This document shows, piece after piece, positions 33,835-43,141 of a stretch of 55,024 nt of DNA. Under the pieces are notes generated by a model. It was given only the letters and a program-made list of their open reading frames with translations. It did not search any database and was not told where the DNA came from. The DNA lies in contig NZ_JAJAWH010000028.1 of assembly GCF_020531965.1 (NCBI RefSeq), positions 1-55,024 of the forward strand, written 5' to 3'. The position numbers and the translations under genes were made by a program. Source of the stretch: Pseudorhizobium xiangyangii (GTDB taxonomy: Bacteria; Pseudomonadota; Alphaproteobacteria; Rhizobiales; Rhizobiaceae). Each line of letters opens with the position of its first letter. Position 1 is the first letter of the stretch.

Positions 33835-34824
33835 ATGAGCATGCCATTGTTGGGACGCCGCGCACTTCTCGGCTCGGCAGGTCTGGGTGTTATCGCAGCG
33901 CCTGCGATATTGAAGGGCGAAGCCTTTGCGCAGGAAACCAAGCAGTTGGAAATAGATCGCGCCATGCCGCCGGAAACGCATCGCTTCAAGCTGGGCGAAT
34001 TCGAGGTGTTCGTGGTCAAGGACGGTGCACGTCCTTCCGGAGCGCCCAATGAGACATTCGGCACGAACCAGTCGGCAGAAGACGTGGGAGCGCTCTTGGA
34101 AGCGAACTTCCTGCCGCCCGACCAGTTCGCCAACAGCTTTTCGCCGACGCTGATCAACACGGGAAGCGATGTCGTGCTGTTCGATACGGGCCTCGGCGAG
34201 AGCGGCCGGGCTCAGGGCGGCGGGCGGTTGCTCGAAGGTCTTGCTGCGGGTGGCTATGCACCAGAGGACGTGACGGTTGTTGTTCTGACCCATATGCACG
34301 GGGATCATATCAGCGGCTTGATGGAGGGTGGAAAGCCCGCATTTCCGAATGCACGCTACATAGCCGGCCAGGTGGAATACGATTTCTGGACGGATGCCGC
34401 ACGCGCGGGAACGCCTGCCGAAAACGGCCAGAAGGGCGTCCTCGCCAACGTGAAGCCGCTGGCGGAAAAGACGACGTTCATCGGCGACGGTGCAGAGGTG
34501 GTGTCCGGCATCACGAGTATCGCAGCCTTCGGCCACTCGCCTGGACATCTGATCTTCAACGTGGAGTCCGGTGGTCGCAGGCTGGTCCTGACGGCGGATA
34601 CCGCCAATCATTTCGTGCTGTCCCTGCAACGACCGGACTGGGAAGTGCGCTTCGACATGGACAAGGCTGCCGCAGCGGAGACCCGCAAACGAGTGTTCGA
34701 CATGATTGCCACCGACAAGGTCGCCTTCCTGGGCTACCACATGCCTTTCCCGGCTGTCGGCTATGTCGAGAAACAGGAAGCCGGCTTCAGGTTTGTCCCG
34801 AAGAGCTATCAGTTCGATATCTGA
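33835..34824 (+). CDS. Exported MBL-fold metallo-hydrolase
   Basis: A 329-residue protein. The N-terminus LLGRRALLGSAGLGVIAAPAI has twin arginines followed by a hydrophobic stretch and a likely cleavage near EAFAQ, fitting a Tat (or Sec) signal. The beta-lactamase-fold zinc motif HMHGDHISGL is at about residue 150, preceded by VLFDTGLGE; later metal contacts are GHSPGHLIF and LTADTANHF. ATG 33835 has GAGGGAGA upstream, whereas an ATG at 33763 would hide the signal. Lactonases and other periplasmic hydrolases share this fold; the substrate is unknown. Confidence 0.87.
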   Translation: MSMPLLGRRALLGSAGLGVIAAPAILKGEAFAQETKQLEIDRAMPPETHRFKLGEFEVFVVKDGARPSGAPNETFGTNQSAEDVGALLEANFLPPDQFANSFSPTLINTGSDVVLFDTGLGESGRAQGGGRLLEGLAAGGYAPEDVTVVVLTHMHGDHISGLMEGGKPAFPNARYIAGQVEYDFWTDAARAGTPAENGQKGVLANVKPLAEKTTFIGDGAEVVSGITSIAAFGHSPGHLIFNVESGGRRLVLTADTANHFVLSLQRPDWEVRFDMDKAAAAETRKRVFDMIATDKVAFLGYHMPFPAVGYVEKQEAGFRFVPKSYQFDI

Positions 34825-34839
34825 CGACGTTTGCACTCC

Positions 34840-34869
34840 AAAAACCCGAAGGCTCGCCTTCGGGTTTTT
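34840..34869 (+). terminator. Rho-independent terminator after the MBL hydrolase gene
   Basis: AAAACCCGAAGG pairs with CCTTCGGGTTTTT around a short loop, ending in a T-run. It isolates the hydrolase gene from guaB. Confidence 0.9.
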
Positions 34870-35000
34870 ACTATTCCCTTCCTGTCATGAACGTGTTACC
34901 AGCCCTCGCCAACTTCCGAGTAATACTCCTGAGAGCGCCCGGGCGGACGATGAGTCGTTCCGGAGCGTGATTCTCATTTTCTGACCGAAGGAAATTGGCC

Positions 35001-36494
35001 ATGGCACGCATCGTAATCTCGGCAACCGGCGCGGAAGCGCTAACCTTTGACGATGTCCTTCTTCAGCCGGGGCACTCGGAGATCATGCCGGGGCAGACCA
35101 ACATCGCCACCCGCATAGCAAGAGACATCGATCTTTCCCTTCCGATCCTGTCCTCGGCCATGGATACCGTCACTGAAAGCCGCCTTGCCATCGCCATGGC
35201 GCAGTCCGGCGGCATGGGTGTCATCCACCGCAACCTGACGCCGATCGAGCAGGCCGAAGAAGTCCGCCAGGTCAAGAAATTCGAAAGCGGCATGGTCGTC
35301 AACCCGGTCACCATCGGACCGGATTCGACGCTGGCCGAAGCCCTGTCGCTGATGAAGGCGCACGGCATTTCCGGCATTCCTGTCGTCGAGAACGGTGGCC
35401 GCCCGGGCCGCCTGGTCGGCATCGTGACCAACCGCGACGTGCGCTTCGCGTCCGATCCGTCGCAGAAGATCTACGAGCTGATGACCCGCGAGAACCTGAT
35501 CACGGTCAGGGACGGCGTCGACCAGAGCGAAGCCAAGCGCCTCCTGCACTCGCACCGCATCGAAAAGCTGCTGGTGGTCGATAACGAAGGCCGCTGCATC
35601 GGTCTCATCACCGTCAAGGACATCGAGAAGTCGCAGCTCAACCCGAATGCCGCCAAGGATGCTCAAGGCCGCCTGCGCGTCGCCGCCGCCATCTCCACAG
35701 GTGACGACGGTCGTGAACGCGCTGAGCGCCTGATCGAGGCCGGTGTCGACGTTATCGTCGTCGATACGGCCCACGGTCATAGCCAGAAGGTTCTCGACGC
35801 CGTTGCCGAAGTCAAGAAGATGTCGAACGCCATTCGCATCATCGCCGGCAACGTCGCCACCTCGGAAGGCACAAAGGCGCTGATCGATGCCGGCGCCGAC
35901 TGCATCAAGGTCGGTATTGGTCCGGGCTCGATCTGCACCACGCGCATTGTCGCCGGCGTCGGTGTTCCGCAACTGGCCGCCGTCATGGCCGCCGTCGAGG
36001 AAGGCAACAAGCACGACATCCCGGTTATCGCCGACGGTGGTCTGAAATTCTCCGGCGACGTCGCCAAGGCGATTGCCGCCGGCGCATCGGCCGTTATGGT
36101 CGGCTCGCTGCTGGCCGGCACGGACGAAAGCCCGGGCGAGGTCTATCTCTACCAGGGTCGTTCCTTCAAGGCTTACCGCGGCATGGGTTCCGTCGGCGCC
36201 ATGGCCCGCGGCTCGGCTGACCGCTACTTCCAGGCGGAAGTGCGCGATACGCTGAAACTCGTTCCGGAAGGCATCGAAGGCCAGGTCCCATACAAGGGTC
36301 CGGTCTCGGCCGTGCTGCACCAGCTGGCCGGCGGCTTGAAGGCTGCCATGGGCTATGTCGGCGGCAAGGACATCAAGGATTTCCAGGAGAAGGCCACTTT
36401 CGTGCGCATTTCCGGCGCCGGCCTGCGGGAGAGCCATCCGCACGGCGTCACGATTACCCGCGAAAGCCCGAATTATCCGGGTTCGGGCGGCTAA
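35001..36494 (+). CDS. guaB: Inosine-5'-monophosphate dehydrogenase
   Basis: A 497-residue IMPDH oxidising IMP to XMP with NAD, the committed step of GMP synthesis. TIM-barrel start [17 protein letters not shown], a CBS pair at about residues 95-215 ([34 protein letters not shown]), the catalytic Cys312 in [13 protein letters not shown], and the flap [20 protein letters not shown] 35001 follows GAAGGAAA. Codon use is strongly biased to C-ending codons, as for a highly expressed gene. A long perfect hairpin ends the transcript. Confidence 0.97.
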   Translation: MARIVISATGAEALTFDDVLLQPGHSEIMPGQTNIATRIARDIDLSLPILSSAMDTVTESRLAIAMAQSGGMGVIHRNLTPIEQAEEVRQVKKFESGMVVNPVTIGPDSTLAEALSLMKAHGISGIPVVENGGRPGRLVGIVTNRDVRFASDPSQKIYELMTRENLITVRDGVDQSEAKRLLHSHRIEKLLVVDNEGRCIGLITVKDIEKSQLNPNAAKDAQGRLRVAAAISTGDDGRERAERLIEAGVDVIVVDTAHGHSQKVLDAVAEVKKMSNAIRIIAGNVATSEGTKALIDAGADCIKVGIGPGSICTTRIVAGVGVPQLAAVMAAVEEGNKHDIPVIADGGLKFSGDVAKAIAAGASAVMVGSLLAGTDESPGEVYLYQGRSFKAYRGMGSVGAMARGSADRYFQAEVRDTLKLVPEGIEGQVPYKGPVSAVLHQLAGGLKAAMGYVGGKDIKDFQEKATFVRISGAGLRESHPHGVTITRESPNYPGSGG

Positions 36495-36531
36495 GCTGGC
36501 ATCCCTGCACGCTTTCGCGTTTTGACGCTTG

Positions 36532-36568
36532 AACAAGGCCATGGCGATTGTTTCGCCATGGCCTTGTT
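36532..36568 (+). terminator. Long hairpin terminator after guaB
   Basis: AACAAGGCCATGGCGA at 36532-36547 is perfectly complementary to TCGCCATGGCCTTGTT at 36553-36568, a 16-base-pair stem with a 5-base loop. The T-run is short. Confidence 0.75.
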
Positions 36569-36628
36569 GTTTCTGCCGGTCTCGTGGCACATCGATTGCC
36601 AGTTGATGTATCTGTTTGGGGAGAGGAA

Positions 36629-37048
36629 ATGACGTTTAGCGAAGCAATGCTCTGGCCGATGGTCGCCCATGCGGCCCTGGTCTTTGGGCTCTACTTTCTT
36701 CTGTCCAGCAAGCGGGTCGGCGCCGTCCGGGAAGGCCGGGTGAAGGCGGAGCAGTTCAAGGAAAACCGCGAGGAGCCGCTCGAGAGCCTGCTGGTCCACA
36801 ACAATCTCAAGAACCAGTTCGAACTGCCTGTCCTGTTTCATGTGGTCTGTATCGTGCTTTACATGACGACGGCCGACAACGTGGTGACGGTCGCTCTGGC
36901 GTGGGTGTTCGTGCTGTCGCGCTATCTGCACTCCTACGTTCACCTCACCAGCAACCGCCTTCGTCACCGCCGGCCCATCTGGATCTTCGGATACTTCATT
37001 CTGGTGGCCCTGTGGGTCTGGCTGGCTGTCTGGCTCGCCTTGAACTGA
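36629..37048 (+). CDS. MAPEG-family membrane protein
   Basis: A 139-residue protein with four membrane helices and the MAPEG pattern: MVAHAALVFGLYFLLSSKRV, REEPLESLLVHNNLKNQFELPVLFH (the E-x2-NQFE-type motif) and SRYLHSYVHLTSNRLRHR. MAPEG relatives bind glutathione or act as eicosanoid-type transferases; bacterial members are mostly uncharacterised. The ATG at 36629 has GAGAGG 5 bases upstream, while earlier in-frame sequence overlaps the guaB terminator. It is monocistronic. Confidence 0.85.
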   Translation: MTFSEAMLWPMVAHAALVFGLYFLLSSKRVGAVREGRVKAEQFKENREEPLESLLVHNNLKNQFELPVLFHVVCIVLYMTTADNVVTVALAWVFVLSRYLHSYVHLTSNRLRHRRPIWIFGYFILVALWVWLAVWLALN

Positions 37049-37191
37049 GGGTGGCGTCGACCGAAAAACATCACGCAGATGTGTGCCCCGAACAGCGGCC
37101 GGATGATCTAGTTTTGGTCGTCCGTTCGTTCGTCCGGCCGCTTGCCGTCGAGCATGGACGTGCCGTCACATCCGATTGGGAGGATCATGTC

Positions 37192-38067
37192 ATGGACAAG
37201 CCGACGATCACGCAGGCGATGATAAACGCCTACGACGAGTACACGCATCTCTCGCTCGACCGCCGCGGCTTCATGGAAAAACTGACGGCGCTGGCGGGGT
37301 CGGGAGCGGCGGCCGCGGTCATCGCTCCACTTCTCGCCGCAAACGGCGCGATGGCGCAAATCGTCGCGGAGGGTGACGAACGCCTCACCGCCGAGGACGT
37401 CACCTATCCCGGTGCCGAGGGCGAGATGAAGGGCTATCTCGTTCGTCCGAAGGACGCTGCCGCAGATTTGCCGGCAGTTATCGTCATTCATGAAAACCGC
37501 GGCCTCAATCCCCACACCCGCGACGTTGCACGGCGCATGGCATTGGAAGGGTTTGTGACCCTGGCGCCTGATTTTCTGTCGCCGGTAGGTGGTACCCCTG
37601 CCGACGAGGACCAGGCGCGGCAGATGTTTAGTTCGCTTGACGCCAATGCGACCGCCGCCAATGCCGAGGCGGCGCGTGTCTACCTTGCGGGCCTCGACGG
37701 AACGAACGGCAAGGTCGGTGCCGTCGGCTTTTGCTGGGGCGGTGGCCTCGTCAATCGCATGGCGACCAAATCTCCGGAACTGAATGCCGGTGTCGCATAC
37801 TACGGTTCGCAGCCGCCCGCAGAGGATGTCCCCGCCATCAAGGCTCCGCTGATGTTGCATTATGGCGGACTGGACGAGCGCATCAATGCAGGTATTGATG
37901 CCTACAAGGCCGCCCTCGACCAAAACGGCAAGACCTACGAAATCCACGTCTACGAAGGCGTCAACCATGCCTTCAACAACGACACATCGGCGGCACGCTA
38001 TGACAAGGCGGCGGCAGACCTTGCCTGGGGCCGCACGGTAGAGTTCTTCAAGAAAAACCTGTCCTGA
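37192..38067 (+). CDS. Exported dienelactone hydrolase family protein (YghX type)
   Basis: A 291-residue alpha/beta hydrolase with a cytoplasmic-type head (MDKPTITQAMINAYDEYTH) before a twin-arginine signal, DRRGFMEKL plus a hydrophobic run, with likely cleavage at NGAMAQ (about residue 56). The catalytic triad fits dienelactone hydrolase: Cys in GFCWGGG, Asp in GGLDERIN, His in GVNHAFNN, with PAVIVIHENRGLNP forming the oxyanion segment. ATG 37192 follows GGGAGG by 8 bases. The long leader before the RR motif is usual in YghX-like members. Substrate unknown. Confidence 0.86.
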   Translation: MDKPTITQAMINAYDEYTHLSLDRRGFMEKLTALAGSGAAAAVIAPLLAANGAMAQIVAEGDERLTAEDVTYPGAEGEMKGYLVRPKDAAADLPAVIVIHENRGLNPHTRDVARRMALEGFVTLAPDFLSPVGGTPADEDQARQMFSSLDANATAANAEAARVYLAGLDGTNGKVGAVGFCWGGGLVNRMATKSPELNAGVAYYGSQPPAEDVPAIKAPLMLHYGGLDERINAGIDAYKAALDQNGKTYEIHVYEGVNHAFNNDTSAARYDKAAADLAWGRTVEFFKKNLS

Positions 38068-38082
38068 CGGGGCGTGCAGGGT

Positions 38083-39012
38083 TCAGAAACCGCCGGCGGC
38101 GGCCGGCACGGGCTGCCTCTTGGCAGGGGCGCAACTGGCGACCACTTCGGCCAGCGCGTTCATCTCGTCTTTCCGCCCGCTGGATTTCCGCCAGACCAGG
38201 CCGATCTGCCGAGAAGGCGCCGGTTCGGCGAAGGGCACGATCCGAATGTCGTTGCGTGTCGTCTCGGTCGGAATTGCCATCTCGGGAATGAGCGTCATTC
38301 CCATGTCGTGGGAGACCATCTGCAGCAAGGTCGTCATTGATGTCGCGCCGAAATTGACGAGGCTGCGCTTGCCGGCCGTGCCGCAGACGGAGAGGGCCTG
38401 TTCCCGCAGGCAGTGCCCTTCCTCCAGAAGCAGCAGGCGTTCCGCGTCCACCTGCGTCTCGATGAGCGGAGACATCAGGATGGCCTCGTTATTGTTCGCC
38501 ATCGCCATGAAGAACCGGTCGGAGAAGAGTGGCAGGGTCTCGATGCCCTCCGCTTCGATGGGAAGTGCTGCAACCACGGTGTCCAGCTTTCCATCCAGCA
38601 GATCAACGACCAGTCGGTCGGTGACGGCTTCCTTCAGCTCGAGTTCGATAGACGGGTACCGAGCCCGCAAAACGGGAACAAGCGTCGGTACCAGATAGGG
38701 CGCAACCGTGGGAATGATGCCTATCCGAACAAGGCCATCCAGCATGCTGCCCCCGGTGCGGGAGCAATGTTCGAGCTGCTCCACCTGTTCCAGGATGTTG
38801 CGCACACGCTCCAGAACCTCTTCGCCCTTGCGGGTCAGCAGGATGCCGGCGCGGCTTCGCTCGACGAGCTTGACGCCGAGGTTATGTTCCATCTCCATGA
38901 TCTGGGCGGACAGTGCAGGCTGGCTCACGTATACCGATTCAGCTGCCCGGCCGAAATGCTTTTCTTTTGCGAGAGCCTCGAAATAGCGCATTTGCCGCAG
39001 TGTCAGCGCCAT
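38083..39012 (-). CDS. oxyR: Hydrogen peroxide-sensing LysR-family regulator OxyR
   Basis: A 309-residue LTTR. The HTH is at about residues 5-60 (LRQMRYFEALAKEKHFGRAAE, VSQPALSAQIMEME), and the two redox cysteines are Cys201 and Cys210 in GHCLREQALSVC, matching the C199/C208 pair of E. coli OxyR. Oxidation by peroxide forms the disulfide and activates catalase. It is divergent from katA with a 110-base shared promoter region, the same arrangement as in S. meliloti. Very secure. Confidence 0.94.
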   Translation of the reverse strand: MALTLRQMRYFEALAKEKHFGRAAESVYVSQPALSAQIMEMEHNLGVKLVERSRAGILLTRKGEEVLERVRNILEQVEQLEHCSRTGGSMLDGLVRIGIIPTVAPYLVPTLVPVLRARYPSIELELKEAVTDRLVVDLLDGKLDTVVAALPIEAEGIETLPLFSDRFFMAMANNNEAILMSPLIETQVDAERLLLLEEGHCLREQALSVCGTAGKRSLVNFGATSMTTLLQMVSHDMGMTLIPEMAIPTETTRNDIRIVPFAEPAPSRQIGLVWRKSSGRKDEMNALAEVVASCAPAKRQPVPAAAGGF

Positions 39013-39122
39013 AATATTTTCCTATCGTTGTTTGAAGGAAATAATATTGGAAACTATGGAACTTGAATGCCAAGGTCAATCGGTGACCTAGAATGGTTCC
39101 AGAATTCAAGCAGGAGATAGCT
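39013..39122. promoter_or_regulatory. Shared oxyR-katA promoter region
   Basis: The AT-rich gap holds an imperfect inverted repeat, AATATTTTCC (39013-39022) against GGAAATAATATT (39037-39048), and CTAT half-sites at 39022-39025 and 39054-39057. OxyR operators consist of spaced ATAG/CTAT elements, but the spacing here (32 bases) does not match the classical 22-base pitch, so the exact site is uncertain. Confidence 0.45.
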
Positions 39123-40619
39123 ATGACCGATCGTCCGAAGTTGACGACGACCGGAGGGGCACCAGTCCCTTCAAACCAGTATTCGCTGACTGCGGGCTCG
39201 CGCGGCCCGATCCTGCTGGAAGACTACCAGCTCATCGAGAAGATGGCGCACCACAACCGCGAGCGTATTCCGGAGCGGATCGTGCATGCCAAGGGCTGGG
39301 GCGCATACGGCGACCTGCACATCACGGCCGACCTGTCCAAGTACACGATTGCCAGCTGTCTTCAGCAGGGCAAGGTAACGCCCATGCTGGCACGTTTCTC
39401 GACGGTTGCCGGTGAGCAGGGTGCTGCCGACCACGAGCGCGATGTCCGCGGCTTTGCCCTGAAGTTCTACACCGAAGAAGGCAACTGGGATCTCGTCGGC
39501 AACAATACGCCGGTCTTCTTTATCCGCGACCCGATGAAGTTCGCCGACTTTATCCACACGCAGAAGCGCCACCCGAAGACCAACCTGCGCTCGGCAACCG
39601 CCATGTGGGACTACTGGTCGCTTTCGCCGGAAGCCCTGCACCAGATCACCATCCTGATGTCGGATCGCGGCCTGCCGCAGACCCCGATGAACATGAACGG
39701 CTACGGTTCGCACACCTACTCGCTCTGGAACGGCAAGGGCGAGCGCTTCTGGGTCAAGTTCCACTTCAAGACGCAGCAGGGCCACAAGCACTTCACCAAC
39801 GAAGAAGGCGAATCCGTCATCGGCAAGACCCGCGAGGGCTACCAGGAAGCCTTGTTCGGCGGCATCGACAAGGGCGAGTTCCCGCGCTGGACCGTACAGC
39901 TCCAGATCATGCCGGAAATGGATGCGGACAAGACGCCATACGATCCCTTCGACCTTACCAAGGTCTGGCCGCATGCGGATTATCCCTGCATCGACGTTGG
40001 CTATTTCGAGCTCAACCGCAACGCCGAGAACTATTTTGCCGAAATCGAGCAGGCAGCCTTCTCGCCGTCAAACAAGGTTCCCGGCATTGGTTATTCGCCG
40101 GACCGTGTTCTGCAGGGCCGCCTCTTCGCCTATGCTGATGCACACCGCCACCGGATCGGCACCCACTACGAAGCGCTGCCGGTCAACGCTCCGAAGTGCC
40201 CGGTTCATAACTACGTCAAGGATGGCGCGATGAACTTCTTCGGCGGCATCACGTCGGGCAACCCGGACGCCTACTATGAGCCCAACTCGGTTGCTGGTTC
40301 TCCGGTCGAAGTGCCTGCAGTCTCCGAGCCGCCGCTGCGTCTTACGGGTGATGCCGACCGCTTCAGCCACCGCATCGGCAATGACGATTACTCGCAGCCG
40401 CGTGCGCTCTTCAACCTATTCGATGCGGGACAGAAGGCACGCCTGTTCTCCAACCTCGCCGCCGCCATGGGTGGTGTCCCGGGGCAGATCATCGAGCGTC
40501 AGCTCGCGCACTTCAAGCTGATCCACGCGGATTACGAAGGCGGCGTACGCGCAGCTCTCGCGAGCCTGCACGGCTACAAGGCCGATACCATTTCGGCACA
40601 GCCGACCGCTGCCGAGTAA
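39123..40619 (+). CDS. katA: Monofunctional haem catalase
   Basis: A 498-residue small-subunit clade catalase that dismutates hydrogen peroxide. Active-site His55 is in [16 protein letters not shown], Asn127/128 in [11 protein letters not shown], and the haem-ligand Tyr337 in [17 protein letters not shown] 39123 follows CAGGAGA by about 5 bases. It is divergent from oxyR, its expected activator. The stop codon lies in a 15-base tandem duplication, followed by a strong terminator. Codon use is strongly biased, as for a highly expressed gene. Confidence 0.97.
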   Translation: MTDRPKLTTTGGAPVPSNQYSLTAGSRGPILLEDYQLIEKMAHHNRERIPERIVHAKGWGAYGDLHITADLSKYTIASCLQQGKVTPMLARFSTVAGEQGAADHERDVRGFALKFYTEEGNWDLVGNNTPVFFIRDPMKFADFIHTQKRHPKTNLRSATAMWDYWSLSPEALHQITILMSDRGLPQTPMNMNGYGSHTYSLWNGKGERFWVKFHFKTQQGHKHFTNEEGESVIGKTREGYQEALFGGIDKGEFPRWTVQLQIMPEMDADKTPYDPFDLTKVWPHADYPCIDVGYFELNRNAENYFAEIEQAAFSPSNKVPGIGYSPDRVLQGRLFAYADAHRHRIGTHYEALPVNAPKCPVHNYVKDGAMNFFGGITSGNPDAYYEPNSVAGSPVEVPAVSEPPLRLTGDADRFSHRIGNDDYSQPRALFNLFDAGQKARLFSNLAAAMGGVPGQIIERQLAHFKLIHADYEGGVRAALASLHGYKADTISAQPTAAE

Positions 40620-40640
40620 CATCGGGCCGAGTAACATCGG
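40611..40640 (+). repeat. Perfect 15-base tandem duplication across the katA stop codon
   Basis: GCCGAGTAACATCGG occurs twice in direct succession (40611-40625 and 40626-40640). The first copy contains the katA stop (TAA at 40617-40619). Confidence 0.9.
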
Positions 40641-40656
40641 AACGTGTCACGAAACG

Positions 40657-40684
40657 AAAACCGGGGCCTCGGCCCCGGTTTTTT
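40657..40684. terminator. Rho-independent terminator between katA and the convergent LysR gene
   Basis: AAAACCGGGGCC pairs perfectly with GGCCCCGGTTTT around TC, followed by further T residues. A-rich and T-rich flanks on both sides make it usable in both directions. Confidence 0.92.
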
Positions 40685-40689
40685 ATTGT

Positions 40690-41640
40690 CTACCAGCTGG
40701 TGGCCATTTGTGCGCCGCGCAGCTTGAGCGTCCGGCCCATGCCCTTGGGTTCCCCGTCGAGATCGTCCGGGACGACTGCCGGCGAGATGTTATCCAGGCA
40801 AGCGGTGATGTGATCGGTGATGGCGTTGAGAAGCGACGGCGAAAGGCCGGGACGCTTCATCAGGCCTATCTGTACCGGTGGCAGGGGCGGGAAGCCATCT
40901 GCCGCAGTCAGGACCTTCATGCCCGGCCGCAAGGTCGATTCCGGCAAGACGGAAACCGCCATGCCGGCCAGGACCGCCGCGGCGACGACTGTCGACGACC
41001 AGCTAGTAAAGAGGATCTGGTATTCCCGTCCGTCGGCATCGAGCGCCGAACAGGCCAGCTGGCGCCAGAGGCAGTCGCGGCGCCCGACTGCGAGCGGCAC
41101 AGGCGCATTCTCCCGCAAGGGATGATTGGCCGATGTCACCCAGCAAAGAGGCTCCGTCCGCACCACGTCGGACATGCGCGCCCGCGGGTTGTGGGTCACC
41201 AGCGCAATGTCCAGCTCTCCCTTGGCCATCCGCTCGGCAAGGCTCGATGAGTTCTCGCAGACGATGTAGAGTTCCACGTTCGGGTGGGTCTTGGCGAACC
41301 GTCCGATGATTTCCGGCATATACCGATCCGCATAATCGTCCGGCGTGCCGATCCTGAGCGTTCCCTCAAGACGATTGTCGTCGAAGGCTGCGATTGCCTC
41401 GTTGTTCAGCCGGATGATCCGGCGGGCATAATTGAGAAGCTTCTCGCCCTCGGTCGTCAGCCGGTTTCCGCGACCGTCCTTGGCAAAGAGCTGCTTGCCG
41501 ATGCGTTCTTCCAGTCTGCGCATCTGCATGGATACGGCGGACTGGGTCTTGAACACCCGATCGGCGGCCTTGGTGAAGCTGCCGGTATCTATAATGGCGA
41601 GAAAAGTATGAAGCTGGTCGATATCGAGAGGAGCGGCCAT
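40690..41640 (-). CDS. LysR-family transcriptional regulator
   Basis: A 316-residue LTTR. HTH at residues about 6-65 (LDIDQLHTFLAIIDTGSFTKAAD, FKTQSAVSMQMRRLEERIG); substrate-binding domain from LEGTLRIGTPDDYADRYMPEII onward with AVLAGMAVSVLPES. It is divergent from a DUF1127 gene, with a T-N11-A palindrome 11 bases from its start codon, and convergent with katA. A role in stress response is possible from the neighbourhood, but the effector and targets are not known. Confidence 0.88.
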   Translation of the reverse strand: MAAPLDIDQLHTFLAIIDTGSFTKAADRVFKTQSAVSMQMRRLEERIGKQLFAKDGRGNRLTTEGEKLLNYARRIIRLNNEAIAAFDDNRLEGTLRIGTPDDYADRYMPEIIGRFAKTHPNVELYIVCENSSSLAERMAKGELDIALVTHNPRARMSDVVRTEPLCWVTSANHPLRENAPVPLAVGRRDCLWRQLACSALDADGREYQILFTSWSSTVVAAAVLAGMAVSVLPESTLRPGMKVLTAADGFPPLPPVQIGLMKRPGLSPSLLNAITDHITACLDNISPAVVPDDLDGEPKGMGRTLKLRGAQMATSW

Positions 41641-41650
41641 GGCGATGATC

Positions 41651-41667
41651 CATCAGATTGGCTGATG
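41651..41667. promoter_or_regulatory. LysR-type box (CATCAG-N5-CTGATG)
   Basis: A perfect 17-base inverted repeat containing T-N11-A (ATCAGATTGGCTGAT core), 11 bases upstream of the LysR start and 170 upstream of the DUF1127 gene. It is well placed for autorepression. Confidence 0.5.
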
Positions 41668-41836
41668 CCAACCATTAGAAACATTCGTTGGACTGATCAA
41701 TAGGCCTGTTACATAACGTCACGGTAAATCACTCACACGGGCGATCATTCCCTGCGCCCGCTGACGCTGACCACTCCTCCGCCGGACCTCTGCGGAGGGG
41801 GCGGTCGCGCTCGTGCCAACGGAAAGGAACAGGACC

Positions 41837-42133
41837 ATGCGCACGATCCAGACTGTTGAACTCGATCTCGCTCGAGCACCGGCTACGGTTCGCGGCCCTC
41901 TCACGGTGATTGCGTATTTTACGAAGTCTTTCTGGCGTGTCCTGCGTAACCGATGGGCTGCCGGTCGGCTGCACGAACTCGATGACCGCCAACTGGACGA
42001 CATCGGCCTGACCCGGGATGATGTCCTTAAGGCCACTTATGGTTCAGGCGTATTTGACGACCCGGCGGCGCTTCTGTCCGAGACTGCCCGGCTTCGGGCG
42101 AAGACCCGCTTCGAGCGTCTCCGGCAAGTCTGA
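41837..42133 (+). CDS. DUF1127 (YjiS-like) small protein
   Basis: A 98-residue basic protein. The DUF1127 domain is at about residues 35-75: FWRVLRNRWAAGRLHELDDRQLDDIGLTRDDVLKA (read with breaks), containing the conserved L-x-D-x-D-I-G-L-x-R-x-D pattern. ATG 41837 follows AGGAACAGGA. Such proteins are numerous in rhizobia; short ones bind RNA and affect phosphate and carbon metabolism in Agrobacterium, but this longer type is not characterised. It is divergent from a LysR gene and ends at a strong terminator. Confidence 0.85.
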   Translation: MRTIQTVELDLARAPATVRGPLTVIAYFTKSFWRVLRNRWAAGRLHELDDRQLDDIGLTRDDVLKATYGSGVFDDPAALLSETARLRAKTRFERLRQV

Positions 42134-42179
42134 TCGATCATTTTTCCCCGCAGGGTGATAGCCAATAACCCTGCTCTTT

Positions 42180-42211
42180 GCCCGGCCCGGGTTTCCCGGC
42201 CGGGCTTTTTT
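42180..42211 (+). terminator. Rho-independent terminator of the DUF1127 gene
   Basis: GCCCGGCC at 42180-42187 pairs with GGCCGGGC at 42198-42205, followed by TTTTTT. It overlaps the stop region of the convergent DUF937 gene. Confidence 0.9.
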
Positions 42212-43070
42212 ATTTGTCCTTGGACGTTTCCGGCGCCGGGCTCCCTGACGAACGGTTTCCAAGATAGCTGTCGAAGATGGCCTCCATGTTCTTCTGGTAG
42301 GTCTTCTGGACCTCGAGGCCGCTGTCGAACATGTTGCTGAAGGCGTCCATATAGGGTTTGGCCGTAGCCGTTTCTGCGGTCTTGCCTGTGGGCAACTGCC
42401 CGAATGCGCCCATCATGTTTCGGGCGGCGGCGGCGAACGGATTGTCGTCCACCTCCGCTTTGGCGGATGGCTGCGCAGCTGATTTGTCGAGGCCCCACAG
42501 GCTGCGAAGGCTCTGCATGAAGGGATTGTCGAACGGGTCCGGTGTCCTGGCGGTGGATGCCTTCGGCTGCAGTCCGAGACCGTCCAGCCATTGCTTCGCC
42601 ATCTGGCCCATCGGTGTGGATGCGAAGAAGTCGCTGTCCGGCTGGATCTGGCCCGTCGCCTGCTTGAACAGGCCGCCCATCAGGGTGTCGGCCATGACCG
42701 GCATCATCTTCTTGAGAACGTCCTGCCCGACGCCGGTGAGCTGCTCCGCCTGCGCGGCGATGGCACGGGAAACCTCCTTCGAACCGAACAGCTTCTCGAG
42801 CACCGCGTTTCCGTCCGCCATTCCTTGCGGTGTGAAGGCCCGGCCGAGATCCTCAAAATACTTCGCATAGGTGCCGGACATCATCGTGTTCATCAGCGCG
42901 GTGAAGTCGTATGGGTTGGTGGTGCTGCGCTTGAGCCCGGATGAAAAGGCGGGCATCAGTGCCGCCATGGCCTGCGCCGCCTGCTCCTGGGCAAGGTTGA
43001 ACTGCTTGGCCATGGCATCCATGGCCGCACCGTTCTGTGCCTTCAGCATCATGTCGAACAACGGCAGCAT
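42210..43070 (-). CDS. DUF937-containing protein
   Basis: A 286-residue cytoplasmic protein, Met-, Ala- and Gln-rich. The N-terminal DUF937-type region covers about residues 1-150 (FNLAQEQAAQAMAALMPAFSSGL, then FGSKEVSRAIAAQAEQLTGVGQDVLKKMMPVM), followed by a low-complexity linker and a C-terminal helix (MDAFSNMFDSGLEVQKTYQKNM) that recalls phasin-like helices. No enzyme motif. The function of DUF937 proteins is not known. It stands alone on the minus strand between the DUF1127 terminator and gshA. Confidence 0.78.
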   Translation of the reverse strand: MLPLFDMMLKAQNGAAMDAMAKQFNLAQEQAAQAMAALMPAFSSGLKRSTTNPYDFTALMNTMMSGTYAKYFEDLGRAFTPQGMADGNAVLEKLFGSKEVSRAIAAQAEQLTGVGQDVLKKMMPVMADTLMGGLFKQATGQIQPDSDFFASTPMGQMAKQWLDGLGLQPKASTARTPDPFDNPFMQSLRSLWGLDKSAAQPSAKAEVDDNPFAAAARNMMGAFGQLPTGKTAETATAKPYMDAFSNMFDSGLEVQKTYQKNMEAIFDSYLGNRSSGSPAPETSKDK

Positions 43071-43141
43071 GGCACATCCTTTCCGGTTGGCTATAAGCCA
43101 ATATATCCGGAAAGTTAGCGACGGAAACCGGTATTTCGGTC

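Noticed and set aside
39013-39122. Exact OxyR operator (ATAG-N7-CTAT repeats).
   Set aside because: CTAT elements are present but with 32-base spacing and without the paired ATAG elements, so only a general regulatory region is reported.
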